Shown: positions 1-8,492 of the stretch, piece after piece
Position numbering within the stretch: the first letter of the stretch is position 1
Layout: each line of letters opens with the position of its first letter
Assembly (NCBI RefSeq): GCF_014650075.1
Contig: NZ_BMUG01000002.1
Coordinates: forward strand, 798,359 to 862,358
Direction of reading: 5' to 3'
DNA: 64,000 nucleotides
Source: Streptomyces microflavus
GTDB taxonomy: Bacteria; Actinomycetota; Actinomycetes; Streptomycetales; Streptomycetaceae
Program-made: the position numbers and the translations under genes
Notes under the pieces: generated by a model
The model's database searches: none
The model's input: the letters and a program-made list of their open reading frames with translations, nothing else
Told to the model about the DNA's origin: nothing

Positions 1-1410
1 CTGCGCGACCTGGTGATCCTCGCCGCCGTGCCCGACGCGGGGGAGAAGGGGCTCATCGACGCCCCCGCCGATGTCGTCGAGCGGATGCAGGCCCAGGCCT
101 CCGTCTTCGGTGCCGCCGAGCTCAGCCGCGCCGCCGACCTGGTCAACGACGGGCTCACCGAGATGCGCGGCGCCACCTCGCCGCGCCTCCAGGTGGAGCT
201 GATCTGCGCCCGGGTCCTGCTCCCCGCCGCGTTCGACGACGAGCGGTCGATGCAGGCCCGGCTCGACCGGCTGGAGCGTGGTGCGTCCGCCGCCGCTGCC
301 GCCTCGTTCGCGGCGCCGCCCGCCGCCGCTGTTCCGATGGGGTACGTTCCCGGGCCCGAGGCCCACGCCCCGCAGGCCCACGTGCCCCAGGCCGCCCCCG
401 CGGCCCCCGCTGGTCCGGACTCCGCCCGTGCCGCCGTACGGGGCGAGGCGCCGGCCCCCGCGGCCGCCGCCTATGCGCCGCCCGCCGCCCCGGCCCCCCA
501 GGCCCCGGCCGAGCCCGCCGCCGCCCCCCAGCCCCCCGTCGAGGACCCCGGCCCCGGGCAGCGGCCCGGGTCCTGGCCCACCGCGGCCGGCGGCGAGCAG
601 GCCCGGCGCCCCGGCGGCTGGCCCACCGCGTCCGCCCCCGGCAGCGGCCCCGCCACCCCGCCCCCCGCCGCACCCGCACCCTCACCGGCACCGAGCTACT
701 CCGCCCCGGCGGCCCCCTCCGCACCGGCCGCCCCGGCGGCGGGCGGTCAGGGCATGGCCCAGGGCGCCGGCCAGGTCCGGAGCATGTGGCCCGACATCCT
801 GGAGGCGGTGAAGAACAAGCGCCGCTTCACCTGGATCCTGCTCAGCCAGAACGCCCAGGTGACCGGGTTCGACGGGACCACGCTCCAGATCGGCTTCATC
901 AACGCGGGCGCCCGCGACAACTTCGCCAGCAGCGGCAGCGAGGAAGTCCTCAAGCAGGCCCTCGCCGAGCGGTTCAACGCCCAGTGGAGGGTCGAAGCGG
1001 TCGTCGACGCCTCCGGCGGCGGTGCGGTGCCCCCGGCCCCCGGCGGCGGACGCCCCCCGGCCCCGCAGTACCAGCCCGCCCCGACGCCCTCACCCAGCAC
1101 CCCGACCCCGACGGCGTACGAGGGCAACCCGGCGCACGCCCCCCAGCAGCACACGCAGCAGCAGCCCCATCAGTCCCACCAGCCCCCGTCCTCCTCCTCC
1201 GCGCCGCAGCAGGGCCGGGGCGCGGCCCCGCCCGCCCCCGAGCCCTCCCACGGCGGTTACGCCTCGGAGCCGCCCCGCTCCGTGGCCCCCGAGGACGACA
1301 CCGCGGAGGCCGACGATCCGGATCTCGTCGACTCCGCCCTCTCCGGCCACGAGCTGATCGTCCGCGAGCTGGGCGCCACCGTGGTGGAGGAGTTCAACAA
1401 CGAGCAGTGA
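1..1410 (+). CDS. dnaX: DNA polymerase III subunit gamma/tau, C-terminal part (5' truncated by window edge)
   Basis: The reading frame is open from base 1, so the N-terminal AAA+ ATPase is outside the window. What remains begins in the collar region (helical segment with '[14 protein letters not shown]' and '[14 protein letters not shown]'). A long Ala/Pro-rich linker (about residues 90-255) follows, then a compact folded domain with '[17 protein letters not shown]' (about 260-335), and a second Pro/Gln-rich linker to the stop. This is the layout of actinobacterial tau-type clamp-loader subunits, which load the sliding clamp and tether the polymerase. There is no sign of a programmed gamma frameshift in the visible part. 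The next gene, purD, follows after 125 bp. Identification rests on the collar and C-terminal domain, because the Walker motifs cannot be seen. Confidence 0.88.
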   Translation: MRDLVILAAVPDAGEKGLIDAPADVVERMQAQASVFGAAELSRAADLVNDGLTEMRGATSPRLQVELICARVLLPAAFDDERSMQARLDRLERGASAAAAASFAAPPAAAVPMGYVPGPEAHAPQAHVPQAAPAAPAGPDSARAAVRGEAPAPAAAAYAPPAAPAPQAPAEPAAAPQPPVEDPGPGQRPGSWPTAAGGEQARRPGGWPTASAPGSGPATPPPAAPAPSPAPSYSAPAAPSAPAAPAAGGQGMAQGAGQVRSMWPDILEAVKNKRRFTWILLSQNAQVTGFDGTTLQIGFINAGARDNFASSGSEEVLKQALAERFNAQWRVEAVVDASGGGAVPPAPGGGRPPAPQYQPAPTPSPSTPTPTAYEGNPAHAPQQHTQQQPHQSHQPPSSSSAPQQGRGAAPPAPEPSHGGYASEPPRSVAPEDDTAEADDPDLVDSALSGHELIVRELGATVVEEFNNEQ

Positions 1411-1535
1411 GCCCCGCCGACGAGCCACAGCCCCCGGGCGGGCGGACCGGTCGCCCCCGGACCGGCGGGTCGTATCGCCGTCCACGGACCGGCGGCCGTC
1501 CGGGCCCACCGCCCTCGGCGGCTAGGCTGCACCCC

Positions 1536-2786
<1,251 letters not shown>

Positions 2787-2809
2787 TCCCGCCGACGGCC
2801 GTTTCCCAC

Positions 2810-2857
2810 CCCGGTTCGCACCTCGGTCTCCATCCCGGTTCGCACCTCGGTCTCCAC
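2810..2857. repeat. Two tandem copies of a 23-bp unit just after purD
   Basis: The unit starting CCCGGTTCGCACCTCGGTCT occurs at 2810-2832 and 2834-2856 with period 24. Apart from the spacer base, the copies are identical. It lies in the purD 3' region and has no obvious function; a recent tandem duplication is likely. Confidence 0.8.
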
Positions 2858-2869
2858 CCCGGCCCCTCC

Positions 2870-2996
2870 CGCCTGCCCCCGCACGCCACCGGCGTACGCG
2901 GGGCAGGCGCGAGGGGCTGTCCCATGCAGCAGGCAGGGGGCAGGCATCAAGCCGCCATGGGGCAGTCAAGGGGGCAGGCCCGCGTACGCCGGTGGC
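2870..2996. terminator. purD terminator hairpin nested in a long inverted repeat
   Basis: A 12-bp GC hairpin (CGCCTGCCCCCGC ... GCGGGGCAGGCG, 2870-2909, one bulge) lies 84 bp after purD. Its right half also forms part of a perfect 18-bp inverted repeat: GCCACCGGCGTACGCGGG at 2885-2902 pairs with 2979-2996. Inner near-complements (CTGTCCCATG with CATGGGGCAG) lengthen the large stem. The short hairpin looks like a factor-independent terminator without a T-run, common in actinomycetes, and the long stem is mutually exclusive with it. The rest of the 2787-3216 gap holds no credible gene. Confidence 0.5.
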
Positions 2997-3216
2997 GGCC
3001 CGCCGCCCATACGGACGCGGACACGTCAGCAGCTTTACCCAAAGCCATTCCATCGGGTGACGACTGGGCCAGACGGATGACGCCCGCCGGGGCCCCAACT
3101 AGGGTGCGGCGCAAGCGTTCCGGCACTTGGCCCACCGGCATTGCGATGTCGGTGGCTGGTGCCACAGTGGGGGAGTGAGCAACACCGTCGCGGGGCAGAG
3201 GGGGTGACATCCGGCC

Positions 3217-4881
3217 GTGTCCGGTATCGACGTGGGTGAGGAGCTGGGTGCGCGGGCCGCACAGGCCCGGGCGCTCGCCCTGCTGCGGATCCGCAGCAGG
3301 GCACTGGCCGTGGTGATCACGCCCGCGGCCGTGGCCGTCGTGCTGTTCGCCGCGGGCGCCCAAGGGCATCTCGGCGGAGCCTTCTGGGACGGCGTGCGCT
3401 GGGCGGTGGCCGCTGTCGCCGTCGTGGTGCTGCTGGTGGCCGCCGCGGTCGCGGTGTCCGTCGCGCGGGCGCGGCCCGCAGTGAGCCCGACCGTCCCCGT
3501 GGCGGAGGAAGGGGCCCCCGACCTCTACCGGCTGGTCCGGGACCTGGCTGACCGGCTCGGCGTCCCCGCGCCCTCGGCCATAGCGCTGACCCCGGACTGC
3601 GACAGCTGGCTGGAGGACCGTACGCACCGCGCCCACCGTGCCCACCGGGGAGGAGCCGGGCGGGAGGCCAAGGAGACGGCCCCCGTCCTGGTGATCGGTT
3701 CGCCGTTCCTGTGGTGGATGCGGGTCGCCGAGCTCCGCGCTGTTCTCGCCCCGGTCGTGGCGGGCACCGACTCGTCCGCGCACCCCGACATAGCCGCCGC
3801 CCGGCGCTTCGTCCGCGGTCTGGACGCTGCGGTGGCCGACGGCGCCGCCCCGGGCCGGGGCGCGCTGCGCGGGGCACCGGTCACCTTCGCCGGCTGGGTC
3901 GCCCGGCTGCTGCTGCGCGCCTGCCGGGAGCATGCCGCCGAGATGGAGCGGTGCGTGGCGGCCACGGCCTCGATGCGCGCCCAGGGCGTCGACTACGCGC
4001 TCCGCATCGCCGCCCAGGAGCAGGTCGGCCTCGCCTACGCGGGCTGGGACCGGCTGCTGACCCGGGTCGCGCTGCCCGCCTGGCGGATGGGCCGCTGGCC
4101 CTCCCGGCTGGACGCCGGAGTGGTCTCCGCCCTCACCGAGCTCTCCCGCCGCGACCGGCTGGCCGACGGCTTCACCTCGCGCCTCGGCGAGCGCCCCGCG
4201 TGCGACCTGCTCGAAGAGCCCGGCGTCGCCGACGAGGCCACCTCCCTGCTCGCCGCCCGCCTCTTCCACGGCGGCCCGGCGGAGAGCGGTCCGGACTGGG
4301 CGCCGGTGGACTGGCAGCAGTATCCGGAAGAGGTCGTGGACCGGAAGTGGCGTACGGAGGCGGCCCGGCTGCACCGGGTGCTCGACGCCATGGGCGTACC
4401 CCCGGCGTCCGCGGCCGATCCGGCGGTCCCCACCCTGGCCCGTGTCATGGAGCACCTGGCCGGTCCCGGCGGGCCCGGGGAGGAGCTCGCGGCGGGCATC
4501 GGCGCGGCGGTCGCCCGGGACGACGCCCGGACCCCCGCCCCCGGACCGGCCCAGCCGGCACCGGTCGGCGCCGGCCCCGACCCCCTGGACCTCTGGGGCC
4601 CCGACCCGCTCCCCCTCTTCCCGCTCCAGCCGCCGCGTACGGGCACGGAACTGCTCGCCGACCACGTCGCGGCCATGGTGTGCTGCGCGGCCGTGGACAC
4701 GGCGGGCGCGGCCCCCGGCCTCGACTGGCTGGACGGCCCCGCCCTGCTCGTCGACGGCGAGCGCCGGGCGGACCTGGCGACGCCCGTCCTCAGCCTGGTC
4801 GAGGACGGCGACCCGGATCCGCTGCGGTCCTGGCTGGCCGAGGTGGGCGTCCGCTCCGACAAGCCCGTACGCCTGGTCTGA
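3217..4881 (+). CDS. Membrane-anchored M48-like protein with a degenerate zinc site
   Basis: 554 aa. The N-terminus (about 25-80) carries two hydrophobic segments ('AVVITPAAVAVVLFAAG' and 'AVAAVAVVVLLVAAAVAV'). The next region resembles the M48 peptidase core: 'LYRLVRDLADRLGVPAPSAI', then 'VLVIGSPFLWWMRVAELRAV', where active enzymes continue with the HExxH helix (AHELGH). Here the helix reads 'LAPVVAG', so both zinc histidines and the catalytic glutamate are missing. The downstream part is helical, with no second metal motif I recognise. I infer a pseudo-peptidase, perhaps a scaffold or regulator in the membrane. The GTG start follows a GAGGGGG box about 13 bp upstream. It is followed by an unlinked gene after 167 bp. 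Family assignment is by motif resemblance only. Confidence 0.7.
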   Translation: MSGIDVGEELGARAAQARALALLRIRSRALAVVITPAAVAVVLFAAGAQGHLGGAFWDGVRWAVAAVAVVVLLVAAAVAVSVARARPAVSPTVPVAEEGAPDLYRLVRDLADRLGVPAPSAIALTPDCDSWLEDRTHRAHRAHRGGAGREAKETAPVLVIGSPFLWWMRVAELRAVLAPVVAGTDSSAHPDIAAARRFVRGLDAAVADGAAPGRGALRGAPVTFAGWVARLLLRACREHAAEMERCVAATASMRAQGVDYALRIAAQEQVGLAYAGWDRLLTRVALPAWRMGRWPSRLDAGVVSALTELSRRDRLADGFTSRLGERPACDLLEEPGVADEATSLLAARLFHGGPAESGPDWAPVDWQQYPEEVVDRKWRTEAARLHRVLDAMGVPPASAADPAVPTLARVMEHLAGPGGPGEELAAGIGAAVARDDARTPAPGPAQPAPVGAGPDPLDLWGPDPLPLFPLQPPRTGTELLADHVAAMVCCAAVDTAGAAPGLDWLDGPALLVDGERRADLATPVLSLVEDGDPDPLRSWLAEVGVRSDKPVRLV

Positions 4882-5048
4882 AGACGGCAGAGGCCGGAAG
4901 CACAGGGAAGAGGCCGGAAGGAAAGGTTCCGTTCACGTCAATTCGCGACGAAGGGTGACGGAGTGCGTGCGTTATGTGATGTGCTGGGGATCGGCGCTGA
5001 CATCGTGCGCGCCGGAGTTGTCCGGGGGACCTGAGGGAGGGGCGCGGC

Positions 5049-6503
5049 ATGGGGGCGGAGCAGATTCGCCGGTGGGAGTCGGGCGCCCTCGCGCACGCGG
5101 TGAGCGACCCCTTCGGACAGGGCCCGCTGCCCTGGCTGCGCGGCAGCGAGAACTACTTCGACGACACCGGCCAGGTCGTCCCCTGGTACGCCGACCTCGG
5201 CCGGGGCACCGGCGGCGGCACCCGTACCGCCGACGACGTCCGCCGGCAGATCAAGGGCTTCGTCTCCCCCGGAGCGGCGGCCCCCGGCGAGGCCATCGAC
5301 TTCCACATCACCGTGGACCCGCCCCAGCAGTTCTCCGTCGACGTCTACCGGATCGGTCATTACGGCGGTGACGGCGCGGCCAAGATCACCACGAGCCCGC
5401 GCCTCTCCGGCATCGTCCAGCCGCCGCCGCTGGCCGCCGACCGGACCGTCTCCTGCCACCACTGGTGGATGTCCTGGCGGCTCCAGATCCCCAGCTACTG
5501 GTCGGTCGGCGCGTATGTGGCCGTCCTGACGACCGCCGACGGGTACCGCTCGCACATCCCGTTCACCGTCCGCCACGACCACCCCGCCGACCTGCTGCTC
5601 CTGCTCCCGGACATCACCTGGCAGGCGTACAACCTCTATCCGGAGGACGGCCGCACCGGCGCCAGCCTCTACCACGCGTGGGACGAGCGGGGGCGGCTGC
5701 TCGGTGAGGAGGACGCCGCCGTCACGATCTCCTTCGACCGCCCGTACGCCGGGGCGGGGCTGCCGCTGCACGTGGGGCACGCGTACGACTTCATCCGCTG
5801 GGCCGAGCGTTACGGCTACGACCTCGCCTACGCCGACGCCCGCGACCTGCACGCGGGCCGTATCGACCCCAGTCGCTACCGGGGCCTGGTCTTCCCCGGC
5901 CACGACGAGTACTGGTCGACGCCCATGCGCCGGGCCGCCGAGCGCGCCCGCGACTCCGGCACCTCGCTCGTCTTCCTCTCCGCCAACACCATGTACTGGC
6001 AGGTGGGCCTCGCCCCCTCCGCCTCCGGTGTCGCCGGCCGGCTGATGACCTGCCGCAAGCGCCGGGGGCCGGGGAAGTCCGCGCTGTGGCGCGAGGTGGA
6101 CCGGCCCGAGCAGCAGCTCCTGGGCATCCAGTACGCGGGCCGGGTGCCCGAGCCCAGCCCGCTGGTCGTGCGCAACGCCGAGCACTGGCTCTGGGACTCC
6201 ACGGGAGCGGCCGACGGCGACGAGATCGCGGGCCTGGTCGCCGGTGAGGCCGACCGCTACTTCCCCCGTACGAGCCTGCCCGAGCACGACAACCGGATCC
6301 TGCTCGCCCACTCCCCGTACCAGGACTCCGAGGGCGCCACCCGCCACCAGGAGACCTCGCTCTACCAGGCCCCCTCCGGCGCGCTCGTCTTCGCCTCCGG
6401 CACCTTCGCCTGGTCCCCGGCCCTGGACCGCCCCGGCCACACCGACCCCCGGATCCAGCGGGCGACGGCCAACCTCCTCGACCGGATCTGCAAGCGGGAC
6501 TGA
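5049..6503 (+). CDS. N,N-dimethylformamidase large-subunit-like protein
   Basis: 484 aa, no signal peptide. The C-terminal two thirds matches the fold family of the N,N-dimethylformamidase beta (large) subunit: an aromatic-rich stretch 'LLLLLPDITWQAYNLYPEDG' (about 180-200) and a 'VFPGHDEYWSTPMR' loop (about 283-296), then 'SLVFLSANTMYWQV'. The N-terminal part ('EAIDFHITVDPPQQFSVDVY') looks like a beta-sandwich module. Real dimethylformamidase hydrolyses the amide bond of DMF with a mononuclear iron and needs a small subunit. No small-subunit gene is present here, so the substrate is unknown. The ATG is preceded by a good GAGGG box (ctgagggaggggcgcggc). Many Streptomyces carry such stand-alone homologues. 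Confidence 0.75.
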   Translation: MGAEQIRRWESGALAHAVSDPFGQGPLPWLRGSENYFDDTGQVVPWYADLGRGTGGGTRTADDVRRQIKGFVSPGAAAPGEAIDFHITVDPPQQFSVDVYRIGHYGGDGAAKITTSPRLSGIVQPPPLAADRTVSCHHWWMSWRLQIPSYWSVGAYVAVLTTADGYRSHIPFTVRHDHPADLLLLLPDITWQAYNLYPEDGRTGASLYHAWDERGRLLGEEDAAVTISFDRPYAGAGLPLHVGHAYDFIRWAERYGYDLAYADARDLHAGRIDPSRYRGLVFPGHDEYWSTPMRRAAERARDSGTSLVFLSANTMYWQVGLAPSASGVAGRLMTCRKRRGPGKSALWREVDRPEQQLLGIQYAGRVPEPSPLVVRNAEHWLWDSTGAADGDEIAGLVAGEADRYFPRTSLPEHDNRILLAHSPYQDSEGATRHQETSLYQAPSGALVFASGTFAWSPALDRPGHTDPRIQRATANLLDRICKRD

Positions 6504-6582
6504 CCGGATCCGCGGGCCGGACTGAACGGATCCGCAGGCAGGACCGACCGGAGCTGCAGTCCGGACTGCACGGATCCGCGAG
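6495..6582. repeat. Four tandem 22-bp units at the 3' end of the dimethylformamidase-like gene
   Basis: Four consecutive 22-bp units start at 6495, 6517, 6539 and 6561 and share the core GGACTGNNCGGATCCGC; the third is the most diverged. The array overlaps the stop codon (6501-6503) of the upstream gene and ends about 90 bp before purC. Units 1, 2 and 4 contain the palindromic core CGGATCCG. Confidence 0.75.
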
Positions 6583-6674
6583 GGCGACTGGCCGCGACCG
6601 GGCCCCGCGCGCGCTCCGCCCTCTCCGTACGGGACAATCGGAACCGCTCCTGGATCAATCTACGCGGAGGCACC

Positions 6675-7589
6675 GTGTCCGGTTTTGTAGAAAAGCCCGA
6701 GCCCGTACAGGTTCCGGGCCTCACCCACCTGCACACCGGCAAGGTGCGTGACCTGTACCGGAACGAGGCGGGCGACCTCGTCATGGTCGCCAGCGACCGT
6801 ATCTCCGCGTACGACTGGGTCCTGCCCTCCGAGATCCCCGACAAGGGCCGCGTCCTCACCCGGCTCTCGCTCTGGTGGTTCGACCAGCTCGCCGACCTGG
6901 TGCCCAACCACGTGCTCTCCACCGAGCTGCCGCCCGGCGCCCCGGCGGACTGGGAGGGCCGCACCCTCATCTGCAAGTCCCTGCGGATGGTCCAGGTCGA
7001 GTGCGTGGCGCGCGGCTATCTCACCGGCTCCGGGCTCGTCGAGTACAACGCCACCCGTACGGTCTGTGGCCTCGGCCTCCCCGAGGGGCTGGTCGACGGC
7101 TCCGAGCTGCCCGGCCCGATCTTCACCCCGGCCACCAAGGCGGCCGTAGGCGACCACGACGAGAACGTGAGCTACCAGGAGATCGCCCGCGAGGTCGGCG
7201 TGGAGACGGCGGCCGAGCTGCGGCAGACGACGCTCGACGTCTACCGCCGGGCCCGGGACATCGCCCACAACCGGGGGATCATCCTGGCCGACACCAAGTT
7301 CGAGTTCGGCTTCGAGAGGTCTGCGGACGGCGGCGAGCGGCTGATCATCGCCGACGAGGTGCTGACGCCCGACTCCTCGCGCTTCTGGCCCGCCGCCACC
7401 TGGAAGCCGGGCCGCGCGCAGCCCTCGTACGACAAGCAGTTCGTCCGCGACTGGCTGACCTCGCCGGCCTCCGGCTGGGACCGCGCGAGCGAGCAGCCGC
7501 CGCCGGCGCTGCCGCAGGAGATCGTGGACGCGACCCGCGCCAAGTACATCGAGGCGTACGAGGTCCTGACCGGCTCCAACTGGTCGTAG
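6675..7589 (+). CDS. purC: Phosphoribosylaminoimidazole-succinocarboxamide synthase (SAICAR synthetase)
   Basis: Converts CAIR plus aspartate and ATP to SAICAR. It is 304 aa, the longer type usual in actinobacteria and yeast. Typical signatures: 'HTGKVRDLY' near the N-terminus (ATP site), 'ASDRISAYDWVLPSEIPDKG' (about 40-59), 'ECVARGYLTGSG' (about 111-122), 'IILADTKFEFGF' (about 202-213) and 'DEVLTPDSSRFWP' (about 226-238). The start is GTG with GCGGAGG 6-8 bp upstream. It is monocistronic here, ending in a strong hairpin at 7611-7640. Confidence 0.97.
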   Translation: MSGFVEKPEPVQVPGLTHLHTGKVRDLYRNEAGDLVMVASDRISAYDWVLPSEIPDKGRVLTRLSLWWFDQLADLVPNHVLSTELPPGAPADWEGRTLICKSLRMVQVECVARGYLTGSGLVEYNATRTVCGLGLPEGLVDGSELPGPIFTPATKAAVGDHDENVSYQEIAREVGVETAAELRQTTLDVYRRARDIAHNRGIILADTKFEFGFERSADGGERLIIADEVLTPDSSRFWPAATWKPGRAQPSYDKQFVRDWLTSPASGWDRASEQPPPALPQEIVDATRAKYIEAYEVLTGSNWS

Positions 7590-7610
7590 CCGGCCGACGG
7601 GGATACGCAG

Positions 7611-7640
7611 AAGGCCCCGGTCCGCGAGGACCGGGGCCTT
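7611..7640. terminator. Bidirectional terminator between purC and tRNA-Gly
   Basis: A perfect 13-bp stem, AAGGCCCCGGTCC with loop GCGA, is followed by CTGTTTCT on the plus strand. It serves purC on the plus strand and, read from the other side, the tRNA-Gly gene ending at 7650. Confidence 0.88.
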
Positions 7641-7649
7641 CTGTTTCTC

Positions 7650-7725
7650 TGGAGCGGACGACCAGGTTCGAACTGGCGACCTCAACCTTGGCAAGGTTGC
7701 GCTCTACCAACTGAGCTACGTCCGC
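7650..7725 (-). tRNA. tRNA-Gly (anticodon GCC), CCA encoded
   Basis: The cloverleaf reads on the minus strand. The 7-bp acceptor stem is GCGGACG/CGTCCGC and the anticodon stem-loop is CAACC-TTGCCAA-GGTTG, giving GCC. The T-loop is canonical (TTCGAAC). Discriminator U and CCA are encoded at 7650-7653. An identical second copy lies at 11825-11900, so the pair flanks the ABC/two-component operon. Confidence 0.97.
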
Positions 7726-7747
7726 ACTGCGCCGAAGCGCGCTGCTT

Positions 7748-7753
7748 ACTATA
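7748..7753 (-). promoter_or_regulatory. Candidate -10 box of the tRNA-Gly gene
   Basis: TATAGT on the minus strand, 22 bp upstream of the tRNA 5' end, fits a -10 hexamer with a start near 7741. It overlaps the TAG stop codon (7749-7751) of the response regulator. No good -35 is visible. Confidence 0.45.
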
Positions 7754-8378
7754 CCCAACCCCGCTCGCGTGCGAGACGCACGGCCGTGTGCCGGTTCTCC
7801 GCACCGATCTTGGAGGCGGCGGAGGACAGGTAGTTGCGCACGGTCCCCTGCGAGAGCGAGGCCCGCTCCGCGATCTCCGCGACCGGCGCCCCGTCCGCCG
7901 CCAGTTCGAGCACCTCGGCCTCCCGGGCGGTCAGCGGGGAGTCCCCGGCGGAGATGGCGTCGGCCGCCAACTCAGGGTCGACATAACGGTTTCCGGCGTG
8001 GACGGTACGGATGATCTCGGCGAGCCGCCGGGCGCTGACGGTTTTCGGGACGAACCCGCGTACGCCGGCGGCCAGCGCCCGCTTGAGGTGCCCGGGGCGG
8101 CCGTGGCTGGTCACGATCATGGTGCGGCAGCCGGGCAGTTCCGTACGGAGCGATGTGGCGACCTTCACACCGTCCGCGCCCGGCATCTGGAGGTCGAGGA
8201 CGGCGACATCGGGGCGGTGCGCCAGGGCCATCGCGAGCGCCTCGGGGCCGCTCGCCGCCTCCGCGACCACGATGAGGTCGTCCTCCAGGGCGAGCAGCGC
8301 GGCCAGGGCGCCCCGGATCAGGTGCTCGTCGTCGGCGAGCAGGACCCGCAGGGGCCGGTCCGGACCTTCGGTGGTCAT
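7749..8378 (-). CDS. NarL/DesR-family response regulator
   Basis: 209 aa. The receiver domain (about 10-125) has the acidic pair Asp16/Asp17, phospho-acceptor Asp62 in 'VLDLQMPG', a Thr/Ser in 'MIVTSHG' and Lys in 'GFVPKT'. The C-terminal LuxR-type HTH (about 145-205) has 'LTAREAEVLELAADG' and 'SLSQGTVRNYLSSAASKIGA'. It is the last gene of the minus-strand operon ABC ATPase, permease, histidine kinase, regulator. This layout is known from drug- or envelope-stress sensing systems such as LnrJK/LnrLMN, so control of the exporter is the likely role. The start ATG at 8376-8378 has GGAGGAACG in front and overlaps, as ATGA, the stop of a tiny upstream ORF (see 8375-8492). Confidence 0.93.
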   Translation of the reverse strand: MTTEGPDRPLRVLLADDEHLIRGALAALLALEDDLIVVAEAASGPEALAMALAHRPDVAVLDLQMPGADGVKVATSLRTELPGCRTMIVTSHGRPGHLKRALAAGVRGFVPKTVSARRLAEIIRTVHAGNRYVDPELAADAISAGDSPLTAREAEVLELAADGAPVAEIAERASLSQGTVRNYLSSAASKIGAENRHTAVRLARERGWV

Positions 8379-8419
8379 CGTTCCTCCGGGAGGGCGGCAG
8401 CAAGGCTGCGGGTGGTCAT
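8375..8419 (-). CDS. Micro-ORF 3 (14 aa), coupled to the response regulator
   Basis: Encodes MTTRSLAAALPEER. It has its own GGAGGAACG 5-7 bp before the ATG, and its TGA overlaps the regulator's ATG as ATGA. The sequence is a near copy of micro-ORFs 1 and 2 and of the very ends of the flanking genes. Whether it is translated is not known. The reading frame and both coupling junctions are intact. Confidence 0.5.
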   Translation of the reverse strand: MTTRSLAAALPEER

Positions 8420-8454
8420 CGTTCCTCCGGGAGGGCCGTACGGTCGGTGGTCAT
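8416..8454 (-). CDS. Micro-ORF 2 (12 aa) in the kinase-regulator spacer
   Basis: Encodes MTTDRTALPEER. It starts with the ATGA that ends micro-ORF 1 and stops in the ATGA that starts micro-ORF 3. It carries the same GGAGGAACG ribosome-binding sequence. Its unit is 3 bp shorter than that of ORF 1, so the frame relation is preserved. Confidence 0.5.
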   Translation of the reverse strand: MTTDRTALPEER

Positions 8455-8492
8455 CGTTCCTCCGGGAGGGCGGCAAGGCTGCGGGTGGTCAT
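8451..8492 (-). CDS. Micro-ORF 1 (13 aa), overlapping the kinase stop
   Basis: Encodes MTTRSLAALPEER. The ATG at 8490-8492 overlaps the histidine kinase TGA as ATGA, and the kinase's own last residues are PEER, the same ending as each micro-ORF. The array therefore looks like repeated duplication of the kinase/regulator junction: kinase end, SD, ATGACCACC. Confidence 0.5.
   Translation of the reverse strand: MTTRSLAALPEER

Noticed and set aside
2924..3178. 84-aa ORF between purD and the M48-like gene
   Set aside because: Covers the inverted repeat, no SD, composition unlike a Streptomyces protein.
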